This document shows, piece after piece, positions 7,643 to 18,699 of a stretch of DNA of 64,000 bases (positions within the stretch are counted from its first letter, which is position 1; each line of letters begins with the position of its first letter). Below the pieces are notes generated by a model. That model searched no databases. It was not told the origin of the DNA and saw only the letters and a program-made list of their open reading frames with translations. Made by a program: the position numbers and the translations under genes. Source of the stretch: Psychrobacter sp. APC 3281 (GTDB taxonomy: Bacteria; Pseudomonadota; Gammaproteobacteria; Pseudomonadales; Moraxellaceae); assembly GCF_030407815.1 (NCBI RefSeq), contig NZ_JASDCS010000001.1, positions 248,001-312,000 on the forward strand. The letters are read 5' to 3'.

Positions 7643-10600
7643 ATGCGCCTAATCGAACTCAGACTCAAAAACCTCAATTCTCTCAAAGGTGAATGGCATA
7701 TTGATTTTGCTGACACCGCTTTTACCAATGAAGGCATCTTTGCCATCACAGGGCAAACAGGTGCTGGCAAGACCACCATATTGGATGCCATTTGCTTAGC
7801 GCTATATGGTGAGACGCCAAGGATTAATAGTATCAGTAAGAGCAGCAATGAAGTGATGACGCGGCAAACGGCAGAATGTTTCGCTGAAGTAGTGATTGAC
7901 TTGAATGGCGAGCAATATCGCTGCCGCTGGGGACAGCGCCGTGCTTACAACAAAGCAGATGGCAATCTGCAAGATGCGACTCATGAAATCGCTAAGATAA
8001 ACGTTGATGACTCGTCAAAAGAGGATGAGCTGTTAGAGAGCACCTTAAAGCATACCAAAAATAAAATCATTGAACTGACTCGGATGGATTTTCAGCAATT
8101 TACTCGCTCTATATTGCTGGCTCAGGGTAGCTTTTCAGCATTTCTAAAGGCAAAGGCTGATGAACGCGCAGATATTTTAGAAAAAATCACGGGCACTGAT
8201 ATTTACGCGACTATCTCAACACAGGTTCATGATAAGAAACGTACCGAGGAAGAAATTCTCAGCAAGCTACAATACGGTTTAGATGGCTTGATGCTCTTAA
8301 ATACCGTTGAAGAAAATCAGTTAAAAGCCGATTTACAGTCGTATCAAAGTGCCCAAAGTGAACAGCAGCAGACCATTCAAGATTTGGCCGAAAAAATAAA
8401 GTGGCTAGATAGCGTCACAGAATTAAAAGAAAAACTGAATACTTATCAAAATGATCTAGATCAGGCTCAGCAGGCTCAGCAAGACTTTATCCCTTATGCC
8501 AAACGCTTAACCGCTGCTAATAAGGCATTGGAGATTGATAGTCAATTCAGCCAACTTGTCCATAGTCGAGATAATCTAAAACATTTACACGAAGAACAGC
8601 AGCAAATCAGCAGCATCCTACCGCAAAAACAAAATGATCTAGAGCAAGCAACCATACATCTAGAGACAGCAAAAACTCATGCGCAAGCTACCCATGAAAC
8701 TTTGCAAACGGCTCTACCCAATATTGCGCTGGCGCGTAGACTAGATATAGACATTACGCAGAATAAGCATGTCCTAAAAGATATTGAGCAAAGACAGCAA
8801 ACTCTAACGGGCAGCACTCAACATCTAAATAAAGAGATAGACAACCATAAACAACAGGCTGCACAAAATAAAACCCAGCTCGCAAGTGTCGAAAGCTATC
8901 TTAATGACGCCCATGAATTAAACACTATCGATAGTGATATAGCGAATTTTAAGAGTCATTGCGGCCGACTAAAAGCCCTATTGCAAGAGAATACCGCCCT
9001 ATCAGATGATAAAACAAGCCAGCAGCAACAGATCCACCAGTATCGCGCCAATCTTGACGTCTTAAATCAACAGAAAAAGACAAAAGACACCACCATGTTG
9101 TCTATACAGGATAAATTAGCCGCTTTACAACAAGAGCAAGCAGCATTAACCCAAGTGCAGTCATTGGCTGATATGCGAGATGAGCAAGAGCAGATTGATG
9201 ATATCAACCGTCAACTTGACCAAGTGAGCGTTAAGGCAAAACAGCAAGATGAGCTTAGCGTACAAGTAGAGAAAATAGTTGCGACCTTGCCAGTAATGAG
9301 TAACGACCTCACAAAGCTGGCAGGCTTAATCGCTGATAATGAATCGGCTATCAGCGCTGCCAAAGAAAAGCGTCAAGACAAACAAGCCCAGCTGCATTTA
9401 CTACAAAAAGTCGCCAAGTTAGAAGACTATATCGCTGACCTAAAAGATGGTCATCCCTGCCCGCTTTGTGGATCGCTAGAGCATCCTTATAGTGCAGACC
9501 ACCCACATTTGATACAAGAAACGGAAGCAACGCAAACTCAGCGGCAAATAGCAGAGCTGGATACGACTATATCCAACTTAGAAGATACTTTATCTAAACG
9601 TCGTATTACTCAGGCAACTGTAAGGCAGCAGTTCTCGCAAGCGGAAGAGCAACAAACCCTGCTAAATCACCAAATACAAAAGTTAAAGACAGATATCGAC
9701 CAGTTGGTCAGTTCAGTACTAAATAAAGGCTATTCTCAATTTGTTGCTGAAACATTAAAACCATTGATGCAGATTGAGACGCATGTAGATGCGCTGTCAT
9801 TATTAGACAGTAGCAAAATCGAGCTAGGTAAGCGTAGAGAATCTCTTAAAAATACGTTAACTCAATATGAAACGCTTAGCGAGTCGCTCTCTACGATGCG
9901 TAATGACATCGAAGCGTTAGACAAGGAGCAGCGTGAGCTAACCAGCACTATTAACGAGATTGAGAGCAATAGTGAAAAAATAGCATGGGCTATAGAAAAC
10001 TTAGACAAGAAATCTGCTGATAATTTTTCTGAATTGACTGTGCTCAAAACCGATATATTAGCTCCGTTAAATAAATATTCCGCTGACAAACATCAGTCAG
10101 ATGCAAAAATGGCGATACGTTCTTCACTGCAATCATTACAACCGTTGATAACCAGTATTGAAGGCCAAGCCATACTAAGTGAAACGGAATATCAGTCGCA
10201 TATCAACACCCTGCGCCAATGTCACAGTGCCTTTTTACAAATCAAGAAACAGTTCAACGACTATAAAGAGGATCAACAAAACCTAAAAACATCACTCAGT
10301 CGTCTAGAAACACAAATCGAGACTAAGCAGTCTCAGCTCGACAAAGAAAAAAATGAGCTTGGTAAACTGGTTCAACTCGTGGCAGAAAGAACTGAGGCGA
10401 TTGAGAAATTACAAACAGATAGAAAGTATGTTTTTGCTAATAAAGATCCTGAAACAGAAGAAAAGCGTTTACGTGATGCGTTAGATCAGGCTAAAACCAC
10501 GCAGACCTCTACGCAAAGACAGTTAGACAATGCTGAGCACATACTTAGTCAATTGCTGGATAAGCAACGTCAGGTGACTGAGAAAATGACTACTGTAAGG

Positions 10601-11518
10601 ATTACACTTAGCAGCCAAGAAGATACCTTTAAGTCAGCGCTTGCCGCCTCTGATTTCACTAATGAAATAGATTTTACTAATGCACGCCTGCCCATAGATG
10701 AGCGTAATGCACTTAGGCAGCAGCAGCAGCATATCGATTACGCGCTAAAACAAGCGCAGTCTTTATTAGAAGACACCCAAAAGACACTTGAGGCTAAGCA
10801 GGCTAATCCACTTACAACAGACGATAGAGAAACGCTTACCCAACAGCAATCACAAGCCCAAGATGAATTTAACAAACGGATTGAGTCAATCGGTGCAATC
10901 AGTCAGCGTTTAAAAGACAACGAAGATAAGAAAACCACCCAACAAGCGCAGCTTGATGCTATTAACGCCCAAAAAGGTGAGTTACAAGTTTGGCAGCAAC
11001 TGCACAAATTGATTGGCTCATCTGATGGCAAAAAGTTTCGTACTTTTGCTCAAGGACTTACCTTTGACATTATGATCAGTCATGCAAATACTCAGCTACA
11101 AAAGATGAGCAATCGCTACCTGCTGGTTCGTGATGATGGCAACCCCCTTGAGCTCAACGTCATGGATGACTATCAAGGTGGTGAAATTCGTAGCACTAAA
11201 AACCTCTCAGGTGGCGAAGGTTTTATTATTAGCCTAGCATTAGCACTAGGGCTATCACAGATGGCCAGTCAAAATATACGCGTGGACTCGCTATTTTTGG
11301 ATGAAGGGTTTGGTACATTGGATGAGGAATCTTTAGACATTGCGCTTGATACGCTGACCAATCTACAGCAAGAAGGTAAATTAATCGGGGTGATATCCCA
11401 TGTTCAGGCGCTAAAAGATCGCATTTTAACCCAGATTAAAGTCGAAAAGCTCTCGGGTGGATTTAGCCGAATTAGTGGCCAAGGGTGTCATAAAGTCGTC
11501 AGTGAAAAAGCATCATAA
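7643..11518 (+). CDS. sbcC: Exonuclease subunit SbcC (Rad50-like ATPase)
   Basis: SbcC is the SMC-type ATPase of the SbcCD complex. It has an N-terminal half-ATPase with Walker A GQTGAGKTT near residue 36. Two very long coiled coils rich in Gln, Leu and charged residues flank a zinc hook, CPLCGSLEHPY, at about 606-616. The C-terminal half-ATPase has signature LSGGEGFIISLALALGLS near 1187 and Walker B SLFLDEGFGTLDEESLD near 1215. At 1291 aa it is somewhat longer than E. coli SbcC (about 1050), and the excess is in the coiled coils. The start is ATG 7643 (MRLIELRLKNLNSLKG), typical of the family. It ends just before a bidirectional terminator. Confidence 0.96.
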   Translation: MRLIELRLKNLNSLKGEWHIDFADTAFTNEGIFAITGQTGAGKTTILDAICLALYGETPRINSISKSSNEVMTRQTAECFAEVVIDLNGEQYRCRWGQRRAYNKADGNLQDATHEIAKINVDDSSKEDELLESTLKHTKNKIIELTRMDFQQFTRSILLAQGSFSAFLKAKADERADILEKITGTDIYATISTQVHDKKRTEEEILSKLQYGLDGLMLLNTVEENQLKADLQSYQSAQSEQQQTIQDLAEKIKWLDSVTELKEKLNTYQNDLDQAQQAQQDFIPYAKRLTAANKALEIDSQFSQLVHSRDNLKHLHEEQQQISSILPQKQNDLEQATIHLETAKTHAQATHETLQTALPNIALARRLDIDITQNKHVLKDIEQRQQTLTGSTQHLNKEIDNHKQQAAQNKTQLASVESYLNDAHELNTIDSDIANFKSHCGRLKALLQENTALSDDKTSQQQQIHQYRANLDVLNQQKKTKDTTMLSIQDKLAALQQEQAALTQVQSLADMRDEQEQIDDINRQLDQVSVKAKQQDELSVQVEKIVATLPVMSNDLTKLAGLIADNESAISAAKEKRQDKQAQLHLLQKVAKLEDYIADLKDGHPCPLCGSLEHPYSADHPHLIQETEATQTQRQIAELDTTISNLEDTLSKRRITQATVRQQFSQAEEQQTLLNHQIQKLKTDIDQLVSSVLNKGYSQFVAETLKPLMQIETHVDALSLLDSSKIELGKRRESLKNTLTQYETLSESLSTMRNDIEALDKEQRELTSTINEIESNSEKIAWAIENLDKKSADNFSELTVLKTDILAPLNKYSADKHQSDAKMAIRSSLQSLQPLITSIEGQAILSETEYQSHINTLRQCHSAFLQIKKQFNDYKEDQQNLKTSLSRLETQIETKQSQLDKEKNELGKLVQLVAERTEAIEKLQTDRKYVFANKDPETEEKRLRDALDQAKTTQTSTQRQLDNAEHILSQLLDKQRQVTEKMTTVRITLSSQEDTFKSALAASDFTNEIDFTNARLPIDERNALRQQQQHIDYALKQAQSLLEDTQKTLEAKQANPLTTDDRETLTQQQSQAQDEFNKRIESIGAISQRLKDNEDKKTTQQAQLDAINAQKGELQVWQQLHKLIGSSDGKKFRTFAQGLTFDIMISHANTQLQKMSNRYLLVRDDGNPLELNVMDDYQGGEIRSTKNLSGGEGFIISLALALGLSQMASQNIRVDSLFLDEGFGTLDEESLDIALDTLTNLQQEGKLIGVISHVQALKDRILTQIKVEKLSGGFSRISGQGCHKVVSEKAS

Positions 11519-11575
11519 GTTAGGTTAATCACTTTACTACTTAATACTTTCGACTAAACCCTTTCTTTTAGGCAA

Positions 11576-11613
11576 TAAAAAACCACCGAACATTAAGGAC
11601 GGTGGTTTTTTGA
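11576..11613. terminator. Bidirectional terminator between sbcC and the glutamate dehydrogenase gene
   Basis: Arms AAAAAACCACCG and CGGTGGTTTTTT flank a loop of about 13 nt. An A-run on the left and a T-run on the right allow it to terminate both convergent genes. Confidence 0.85.
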
Positions 11614-11639
11614 GACAGTTTGGGAGTGATATTACTTCA

Positions 11640-14600
11640 TTACTTAGTAACTAAACCACTAAGCTCACTCATCAATACGGACAACGTTGAAAGACCGATT
11701 TGACCTTCTTCATCGTTGCTGTGCAGCTCATCCAACTTATTCATCTCTGTAGTGACTGCAGCAAGCTGATCGACGTGTCTTGCTCTCCATTCACTAAATG
11801 CTTGCTTAGCATCTGGTTTTGAGAGTACCGCATCCATCAATAAGCGCAAGCTGCGTGACAGCTCGTTCACTAACGCATGACGTGCACGACGATCCCAATA
11901 ATCTTGTTGTGGTAGGCTGGCAATATTTTCCATCATCCAGTCTAATTGCAATACTTGATAAGCTTCAAAGTATAAAGTTGCAATCTCATCAACAGGACGC
12001 TCGTATTGCTCAGCAAGCAATGCAGCATCAAGCGCATCGACATGATACGGTAGCATCGCAAATAGCGTAGCGTCATTATCAGACAGATCCTTTTGCATCA
12101 AGCGCTTGGTGTCTTCTTGCAGATATTGTGCAAATTGCTGCTCGATAAAGCCACTTGGCTTGGTCAGTTTTTCTACACTTTCACTAAAGCGGCTAATCAT
12201 ATCAGCGACTTGCAGATTTTGACCGAAGGCATTGATGAACCAGACCACACCGCGCTCAAGTGAATCACGTAGACGTAGCTCAAGGTTCAGCAATAATGTC
12301 GCCTCAACTTGATTGTCTAGAGCTTCAAGGGCTTTCCAAGCACGCGATACGTTGAATACATCACGGCTAATCGCATAACCACGTACGATAGTGGCTAGTG
12401 ATTGATCGGTTTCCTCAAAGAGACGGAATAGCGCTTCAATACCTAAGCGGTTGACCACACTGTTGGTCAAGTAAGTACTGATAATCTCGCGATGCAAACG
12501 GTGTTCAGTCATCTCATCGAAGAAGCGTGACGCAAGCTCATCTGGGAAGTACTTACGTAGCTCATTGATAAAGTACGGATCATCTGGTAAATCAGATAGT
12601 AGTAGATTGTCATAAACCCACATCTTGCCATAAGCCAAGACCACTGCTAGCTCAGGATTGGTCAGACCAGTATCCGCTTTTTGACGCTTCGCAATCTCTT
12701 CATCTGATGGCAGATACTCAATCGCACGATCCAGACGCCCTTCACTCTCTAGCATCTGAATAAAGCGCTGATGATCGCTCAAATTAGCTGCTGCACGGAT
12801 ATGGCTCAGCTCAATCGCTTGTGGTTGCAAGTAGTTTTGACGCAGTACCAATTCTGCTACGGTGTCAGTCATACTCTCAAGCAGCTCATTACGTTGCTTC
12901 AGCGTCATATCGCCTTGCTCGACCACTTTGCCAAGTAGAATTTTGATATTGACTTCATGATCCGAGCAGTTAACACCGCCTGAGTTGTCGATTGCATCTG
13001 TATAGATACGTCCGCCCGTTTGAGCGTACTCGATACGACCTTGCTGGGTTAGACCTAAGTTACCACCTTCACCAACGACGGCTGCACGTAGCTCATTACC
13101 ATCAATACGCAGCGAATCATTCGCACGGTCGCCCACGTCAGCGTGCGTTTCGTTTGCACTTTTGACATAAGTACCGATACCACCATTCCAGATAAGATCG
13201 ACAGGTGCTCGTAGTAACGCACTGATCAAATCATTCGGTGCAAGGCTATCTTCACTGATATCAAAGAGCGACTTCATCTCAGGACTGATAGCGATGGTTT
13301 TGTCTTGGCGCGAGAATATCCCACCACCTTGACTGATCAATGATGCTTCATAATCTGCCCATGATGAGCGTGGTAATTCAAACAAGCGTGCGCGCTCAGC
13401 GTATGAGGCCGCCGTATCTGGATTAGGATCAATAAAGATATGCAAATGGTTAAAGGCAGCAACGAGCTTAGTATGCGTTGAGAGCAACATGCCATTACCG
13501 AATACATCACCACTCATGTCACCAATACCGACAACGGTGAAGTCATCACGGTTTTGGATGTCCATACCGCGCATACGGAAGTGACGTTTGACCGACTCCC
13601 AACCACCGCGAGCGGTGATACCCATTGCTTTATGGTCATAACCTACTGACCCACCTGATGCAAAGGCATCATCTAGCCAGAAGTTGTACTCTGCTGCTAG
13701 CGCGTTGGCTATATCAGAGAAAGTAGCTGTACCTTTGTCTGCTGCGACAACCAAGTACGGGTCGTCTTCATCATGGCGTACCGTGTTGGCTGGCGGGACG
13801 ATGTTGCCATCTACAATATTGTCTGTGACATCAAGCATGCCGCGTAAGAATGTCTGATAGCAAGCGATACCTTCTGCTTGGAACGCCTCACGACCATCAG
13901 CCATGCTCTTGGTTTTTACAATAAATCCGCCTTTAGAGCCTACAGGGACGATTACTGCGTTTTTGACCATCTGTGCTTTGACAAGGCCAAGTACTTCAGT
14001 ACGGAAATCTTCCATACGATCTGACCAGCGCAGACCACCACGAGCGACTTTGCCGCCACGTAAATGTACAGCTTCGACGCGTGGTGAATACACAAATATC
14101 TCAAACATTGGCTTTGGTTTAGGCAAGTTTGGAATGTCTGCTGCCAAGAACTTAAATGACAGACGATCTTTGCGCTGACCATCACTATCAACTTGATAGA
14201 AGTTGGTACGTACCATCGCATTAATCAAATCTAAGTACCAGCGCAAGATACGATCTTCGTCTAGACTATCTACATCTGCTAGCGCAGCAGTAATTTCCTC
14301 TTGAATAGTAGCGGCTTTTTGTTGACGATCTTCTTCGCTATACTTAGGATTCATACGTGCGTCAAACAAACTACCTAACGCGACACTGATATCACTGTTT
14401 TTGACCACGGTTTGCTGAATATAAGCACTAGAGAATGGGGCACGTGCTTGCAGCATATAGCGAGACAATGCACGCAATACGACGACATCATAAGTATCGA
14501 GCTTGGTCGTTAGTACCAATTCATTAAACGAATCGCTTTCAACGCGACCTGCCCAGATTTGCTTAAGACTGTCTTCGAACTGACCACGCACGACTTGCAT

Positions 14601-16487
14601 ATTGACCGTATCGACATGCTCTAGGGTCAACTCATACTCTTGCATCCAGATAGGTTGCTCTGGCAAGTCAAACTCATAAGTCTGTGCTGAGATAACTGAC
14701 ACACCAAAGTTTTCAAGTATTGGTAATACTTTCGACAAGATAACCGGCTGTTCGCGACCGTACAGTTTTAGATGGAGCTGGTTACGTGCATCGCCTGTTG
14801 ACTGGTATAAGTGCCAAAGCATTGGTTGCTCTGCGGTCAGTCCCGCCAAACGCTTGGTATCTTCAACTGCAGTACGAGCATCAAAACGCTCTTGGTAGGC
14901 AGCAGGGATATAGTTTAAGAAACGACGATTTAAAGCATTGGCTTGTTGCTCACCCACATTGTCGAGGAGCATCTTTTGATAATTATCATCCCATGATTGC
15001 ATGAGTGCTGATAATTTGGCTTCAAGTGTGGCGATATTGACGTCATTTACTTGACCAGGCACGGTACGTACGTGAACGTGTACACGAGCATGCGCAGATT
15101 CATTGAATTCAGTAGTAAACCCTGAAGACATACCGTTATAGGCGTCTTTTAAGACGTTTTGTACTTTGATACGTAGCTCGGTGTTGAACTTATCACGCGG
15201 GATATAGACCAAGCACGAAACAAAACGCTGATAATGGTCAATACGGCTAAATAGACGTAAGCTTTTCTTGTCTTGTAGTTGAGTAATGCCCGAAACAATT
15301 GGGTATAGCTCTTCGACGCTGGCTTGGAACAAATCATCACGTGGCAAAGTATTAATCACATGCATCATCTTGTGATGGGCATGACCGTCACGTGGCAAGT
15401 CTGCCATTGCCATAATCTTATTGGCTTTTTCGCGCAATAGCGGTATTTGCTGTACAGTGAGCTGATAGGCTTGTGAGGTAAGCAAACCGATAAAGCGGTA
15501 TTCACCAATTAGGTTACCGTTATCATCGAACTTATGAATGCCCAAAAAGTCCATATATACTGAACGATGCACAGGTGACACACGGCTTGATTTAGACAGC
15601 ATTAACACGCGTGGCTCAGTCAACAATTGCTTTAATCCTCTAGGCAACTGGCTAAAGCTTTCTGATAGCTTATCTTTCTCAGAACCACGTAATAGACCTA
15701 GACCACTGTTACCAATCGCAAATAAATCCAAATCGGTCGGCTCAGAAGTCACTTCGATAGACTGACCGCCTTCTAAGCGGTATTCACGATAACCTAAGAA
15801 TATGAAGTGATCGTCTAAGATCCAATCTAAAAATGCTTGGATTTCTTGTTGTGAGTAGAACACTTCTGGTAGCGGCTTAGTAGAAAGCTCAGTTTTGATG
15901 TCGTTTAACTGCGCACGCATCTGTTTCCAGTCGCCAACGACCGTATCAAGCGTGTCAATTTTCGACATGAGCATTTTTTGCAGTGCTTCCAAGTCTTCGT
16001 TGTCTTGGTAAGCAATTTCGCAATGAATCAATGACATATGTGAAGTGGCACTTTCATGTGCGCCTTCGATATGGGTGATATCACCATTTTCATCACGCTC
16101 AACACTGATGATGATGTTGTAAGTACGATGAACATCGATACCTTCAGCTTCTAGGCTCATCAAAATCGTATCAACTAAGAATGGTCTATCATAAGCTGCG
16201 ATTTGAATGACAGTGTGCGAGCTGTGAAAGTGCTGCTCTTCTGCTGCTGGGTTTAGTACTGTCAGCTGCGGCTTGCTGCCGTCGTAAGCTTTGAGTAGTG
16301 TAAAGTGATGTAGCGCCATGCCCGCCAAGTCAGCATTACTAATCGCCTCTGCAGTTTCTTGATGCAGCGGCTGATAATAGCTATGAATAAAATGATCAAA
16401 TAGCGATTTGTCTTTTTGTACATAACTGGTAGCAATATCGCTTATCTGGCTAATGCGCTCTTTTGCGATACTGAGGGAGTTTGGCAT
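11640..16487 (-). CDS. gdhB: NAD-specific glutamate dehydrogenase, large (about 180 kDa) type
   Basis: This catabolic enzyme deaminates glutamate to 2-oxoglutarate and ammonia with NAD+. At 1615 aa it matches the large GDH family (Pseudomonas/Streptomyces GDH-180). The long N-terminal region has ACT-like regulatory segments (for example TVIQIAAYDRPFLVDTI). The catalytic core includes HLRGGKVARGGLRWSDR, VGSKGGFIVK, VGIGDMSGDVFGNGM and the dinucleotide-binding part GNLGLTQQGRIEYAQTGGR. A helical C-terminal domain follows. I prefer ATG 16487 (MPNSLSIAKER) because AAGGAC lies 7 bp upstream; an ATG 12 codons earlier at 16523 lacks such a site. It is monocistronic, with about 450 bp of divergent spacer to purD. 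Confidence 0.95.
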   Translation of the reverse strand: MPNSLSIAKERISQISDIATSYVQKDKSLFDHFIHSYYQPLHQETAEAISNADLAGMALHHFTLLKAYDGSKPQLTVLNPAAEEQHFHSSHTVIQIAAYDRPFLVDTILMSLEAEGIDVHRTYNIIISVERDENGDITHIEGAHESATSHMSLIHCEIAYQDNEDLEALQKMLMSKIDTLDTVVGDWKQMRAQLNDIKTELSTKPLPEVFYSQQEIQAFLDWILDDHFIFLGYREYRLEGGQSIEVTSEPTDLDLFAIGNSGLGLLRGSEKDKLSESFSQLPRGLKQLLTEPRVLMLSKSSRVSPVHRSVYMDFLGIHKFDDNGNLIGEYRFIGLLTSQAYQLTVQQIPLLREKANKIMAMADLPRDGHAHHKMMHVINTLPRDDLFQASVEELYPIVSGITQLQDKKSLRLFSRIDHYQRFVSCLVYIPRDKFNTELRIKVQNVLKDAYNGMSSGFTTEFNESAHARVHVHVRTVPGQVNDVNIATLEAKLSALMQSWDDNYQKMLLDNVGEQQANALNRRFLNYIPAAYQERFDARTAVEDTKRLAGLTAEQPMLWHLYQSTGDARNQLHLKLYGREQPVILSKVLPILENFGVSVISAQTYEFDLPEQPIWMQEYELTLEHVDTVNMQVVRGQFEDSLKQIWAGRVESDSFNELVLTTKLDTYDVVVLRALSRYMLQARAPFSSAYIQQTVVKNSDISVALGSLFDARMNPKYSEEDRQQKAATIQEEITAALADVDSLDEDRILRWYLDLINAMVRTNFYQVDSDGQRKDRLSFKFLAADIPNLPKPKPMFEIFVYSPRVEAVHLRGGKVARGGLRWSDRMEDFRTEVLGLVKAQMVKNAVIVPVGSKGGFIVKTKSMADGREAFQAEGIACYQTFLRGMLDVTDNIVDGNIVPPANTVRHDEDDPYLVVAADKGTATFSDIANALAAEYNFWLDDAFASGGSVGYDHKAMGITARGGWESVKRHFRMRGMDIQNRDDFTVVGIGDMSGDVFGNGMLLSTHTKLVAAFNHLHIFIDPNPDTAASYAERARLFELPRSSWADYEASLISQGGGIFSRQDKTIAISPEMKSLFDISEDSLAPNDLISALLRAPVDLIWNGGIGTYVKSANETHADVGDRANDSLRIDGNELRAAVVGEGGNLGLTQQGRIEYAQTGGRIYTDAIDNSGGVNCSDHEVNIKILLGKVVEQGDMTLKQRNELLESMTDTVAELVLRQNYLQPQAIELSHIRAAANLSDHQRFIQMLESEGRLDRAIEYLPSDEEIAKRQKADTGLTNPELAVVLAYGKMWVYDNLLLSDLPDDPYFINELRKYFPDELASRFFDEMTEHRLHREIISTYLTNSVVNRLGIEALFRLFEETDQSLATIVRGYAISRDVFNVSRAWKALEALDNQVEATLLLNLELRLRDSLERGVVWFINAFGQNLQVADMISRFSESVEKLTKPSGFIEQQFAQYLQEDTKRLMQKDLSDNDATLFAMLPYHVDALDAALLAEQYERPVDEIATLYFEAYQVLQLDWMMENIASLPQQDYWDRRARHALVNELSRSLRLLMDAVLSKPDAKQAFSEWRARHVDQLAAVTTEMNKLDELHSNDEEGQIGLSTLSVLMSELSGLVTK

Positions 16488-16942
16488 TTCCTGCGTCCTT
16501 TTTTTATAGATTTGGTTTAACATTTATTTATTTAAGTTTATCGATTTAGATTGACTACTGTTACTGCATATTCATCATTGGTGCAACGGTGCAGTATTTC
16601 CATTCACGCGACTTATTTTATTTTTATAACAGTTAGAAATTTTCTCCTTTTTTGCTCTTATTTTTTATTAATATGTAGCCATCAGAATTTAATACTACCA
16701 ATATAGTGAAGTGTAACGCACATAAGGCGCGAGCTAAAGTGTACAACATCATTTCATGAATCAGCGATGTGTCGATAACCTTTACTAATGAGACAACGCG
16801 GTTTTAGACATCGATATGGATGATTCGGTGCTGGCAGGCGGATACTCATGGTAATTGAAGGCGTTTTTTTGTTAGAATATGCCAACATATTTAAGAGCGT
16901 ACGACTCGCTCACTATTAACTTTAATGCTAAGGGCAAAAGGT
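16488..16942. promoter_or_regulatory. Divergent promoter region of gdhB and purD
   Basis: About 450 bp separate the two divergent start codons, so both promoters should lie here. A possible purD promoter is TTGAAG (16855) with a TATGCC-like hexamer 17 bp downstream, but both are weak matches. No regulator site or conserved RNA structure could be recognised; a purine-type riboswitch fold was not evident. Confidence 0.35.
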
Positions 16943-18262
16943 ATGATGAATATTTTGGTGGTTGGCTCAGGTGGTCGCGAACACGCATTGGCATGGCAAT
17001 GTGCAAAAGATGACAATGTAAAAAATATCTACATCGCTCCTGGCAATGCTGGCACCGCCCTTGAGCCTAAATGCCAAAACGTTACGCTAGAGTCTACCGA
17101 CGCTAACGCAGGCGAGCATAGTGCTGTTATCGCCTTTTGTCAAAATAATGATATCGACATGGTAATTGTTGGTCCAGAAGCGCCTTTGGTCACGGGTATT
17201 GTTGATGCTTGTCGCGATGCAGGTATCAAAGCATGGGGCCCAACAGCCTACTGTGCACAGTTAGAAGGCTCAAAAACTTTTGCTAAAAAGTTCATGGAGC
17301 AAAACAATATTCCAACCGCTGCTTATCAAGGTTTTACCGACGCAGTCGCTGCAAAAGCCTATGTCGATGAGCAAGGCGCGCCTATCGTTATCAAAGCAGA
17401 CGGTCTTGCTGCAGGTAAAGGCGTCATCGTCGCTGAAACGATCGAACAAGCACATGAAGCTATCGACGATATGCTAGCGGATAATAAGTTTGGTGATGCT
17501 GGCAGCCGCGTGGTTATCGAGCAGTTCTTACAGGGTGAAGAAGCCAGCTTTATCTGTATGATTGATGGTGACAACATCTTGCCAATGGCAACCAGCCAAG
17601 ATCACAAACGTGCTTTTGAAGGTGATACCGGTCCAAACACTGGCGGTATGGGTGCCTACTCTCCTGCTCCAGTTGTTACCAGCGATGTTCATAACAAAGT
17701 CATGCAGCAAGTGATTCAACCAGTGGTCGATGCCATGAAAAACGCAGGCCATCCTTATACTGGCTTCTTATACGCAGGTCTTATGATTGATAAGGCAGGC
17801 GACCCTTATGTCATCGAGTTTAATTGCCGCTTTGGTGATCCAGAGACGCAGCCTATCTTGATGCGCTTGCAGTCATCAATGGTAGACTTGGTCGCCCAAG
17901 GATTAGACGGTCAATTGCCTAGCGAAGCCAAATGGGACAACCGCCCTGCCTTAGGTATCGTTGTCGCATCAAAAGGCTACCCTGAAACTTCATCTAAAGG
18001 TGATGTGATTGCTGGCTTGCCAGAACTAGATCCTAACAACGACGAAGCTGTGAAAGTTTTTCATGCTGGCACGGCATTTTCTAACGATAATGATAAAGAA
18101 ATCGTCACAAACGGCGGGCGCGTCTTATGTGTAACTGCGTTAGCAGATAGTATTTCTGATGCTCAGCAAGCCGCATTAGCAGTAACCGCTGCTATTAGCT
18201 TCGATGGTGCGCAGTACCGCCGTGATATTGGTCACCACGCCATCACTCGCGAAAACGCTTAG
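16943..18262 (+). CDS. purD: Phosphoribosylamine-glycine ligase
   Basis: PurD (GAR synthetase) joins phosphoribosylamine and glycine with ATP in de novo purine synthesis. The N-terminal ILVVGSGGREHALAW motif, the ATP-grasp segments IVIKADGLAAGKGVIVAET and GDTGPNTGGMGAYSPAP, and metal-site FNCRFGDPETQ are all present. From ATG 16943 it is 439 aa, close to the usual 430. TAAGGG lies 9 bp upstream, and an adjacent ATG at 16946 is equally plausible. An upstream in-frame ATG at 16925 would add six unconserved residues. The gene stands alone rather than next to purH, as often in Moraxellaceae, and is followed by a strong terminator. Confidence 0.95.
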   Translation: MMNILVVGSGGREHALAWQCAKDDNVKNIYIAPGNAGTALEPKCQNVTLESTDANAGEHSAVIAFCQNNDIDMVIVGPEAPLVTGIVDACRDAGIKAWGPTAYCAQLEGSKTFAKKFMEQNNIPTAAYQGFTDAVAAKAYVDEQGAPIVIKADGLAAGKGVIVAETIEQAHEAIDDMLADNKFGDAGSRVVIEQFLQGEEASFICMIDGDNILPMATSQDHKRAFEGDTGPNTGGMGAYSPAPVVTSDVHNKVMQQVIQPVVDAMKNAGHPYTGFLYAGLMIDKAGDPYVIEFNCRFGDPETQPILMRLQSSMVDLVAQGLDGQLPSEAKWDNRPALGIVVASKGYPETSSKGDVIAGLPELDPNNDEAVKVFHAGTAFSNDNDKEIVTNGGRVLCVTALADSISDAQQAALAVTAAISFDGAQYRRDIGHHAITRENA

Positions 18263-18387
18263 CAGCTAATGCATATCAAAAGACATATTGAGTAGCGTCT
18301 TGGGCAATATTTTAGAGAATGCGAAGGTTTCGCTCAATGTGTTTGATTAATAATATTTCTGTATTTTATAGCTCTACATCATTATTT

Positions 18388-18417
18388 GACCTAGCATCAT
18401 GCTAGGTCTTATTTTTT
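18388..18417 (+). terminator. Rho-independent terminator after purD
   Basis: A perfect 9-bp stem, GACCTAGCA with loop TCA and TGCTAGGTC, is followed by TTATTTTTT. It lies about 125 bp after the purD stop. Confidence 0.85.
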
Positions 18418-18699
18418 AGTATCTTTTTAATACTAATCTATTGGTTATAAATAGATTTTTCTAAATTTTAATAGTCAGTTAACTTGCTAGAAAAATCTAG
18501 GTATTTATAAATCATACTTAAATTAGTAATCGCCTATTTATCAATAGTTACCACTAGATATTGGCTTACAAAGTAACTATCAATGGCCAGCTCAGGCTCA
18601 TAAAACCAACGCGCTTTATATGATACAATTTTGTACCTGTGCATCACGTCTCCCTTGTATTGTAGGTTTCGAACCCGCAAATCAATACCAATTGGATGA
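18418..18699. other. Intergenic region before the ABC1-family gene
   Basis: This AT-rich spacer of about 280 bp contains no convincing gene. A T-arm-like sequence near 18665-18681 is not part of a tRNA. Promoters for the downstream gene are expected here but none matches consensus well. Confidence 0.4.

Noticed and set aside
18660..18690. T-arm-like sequence (GGGTTCGAA on the minus strand) suggesting a tRNA
   Set aside because: The stems do not pair well, and no acceptor, D or anticodon arm is found at the right distance on either strand.
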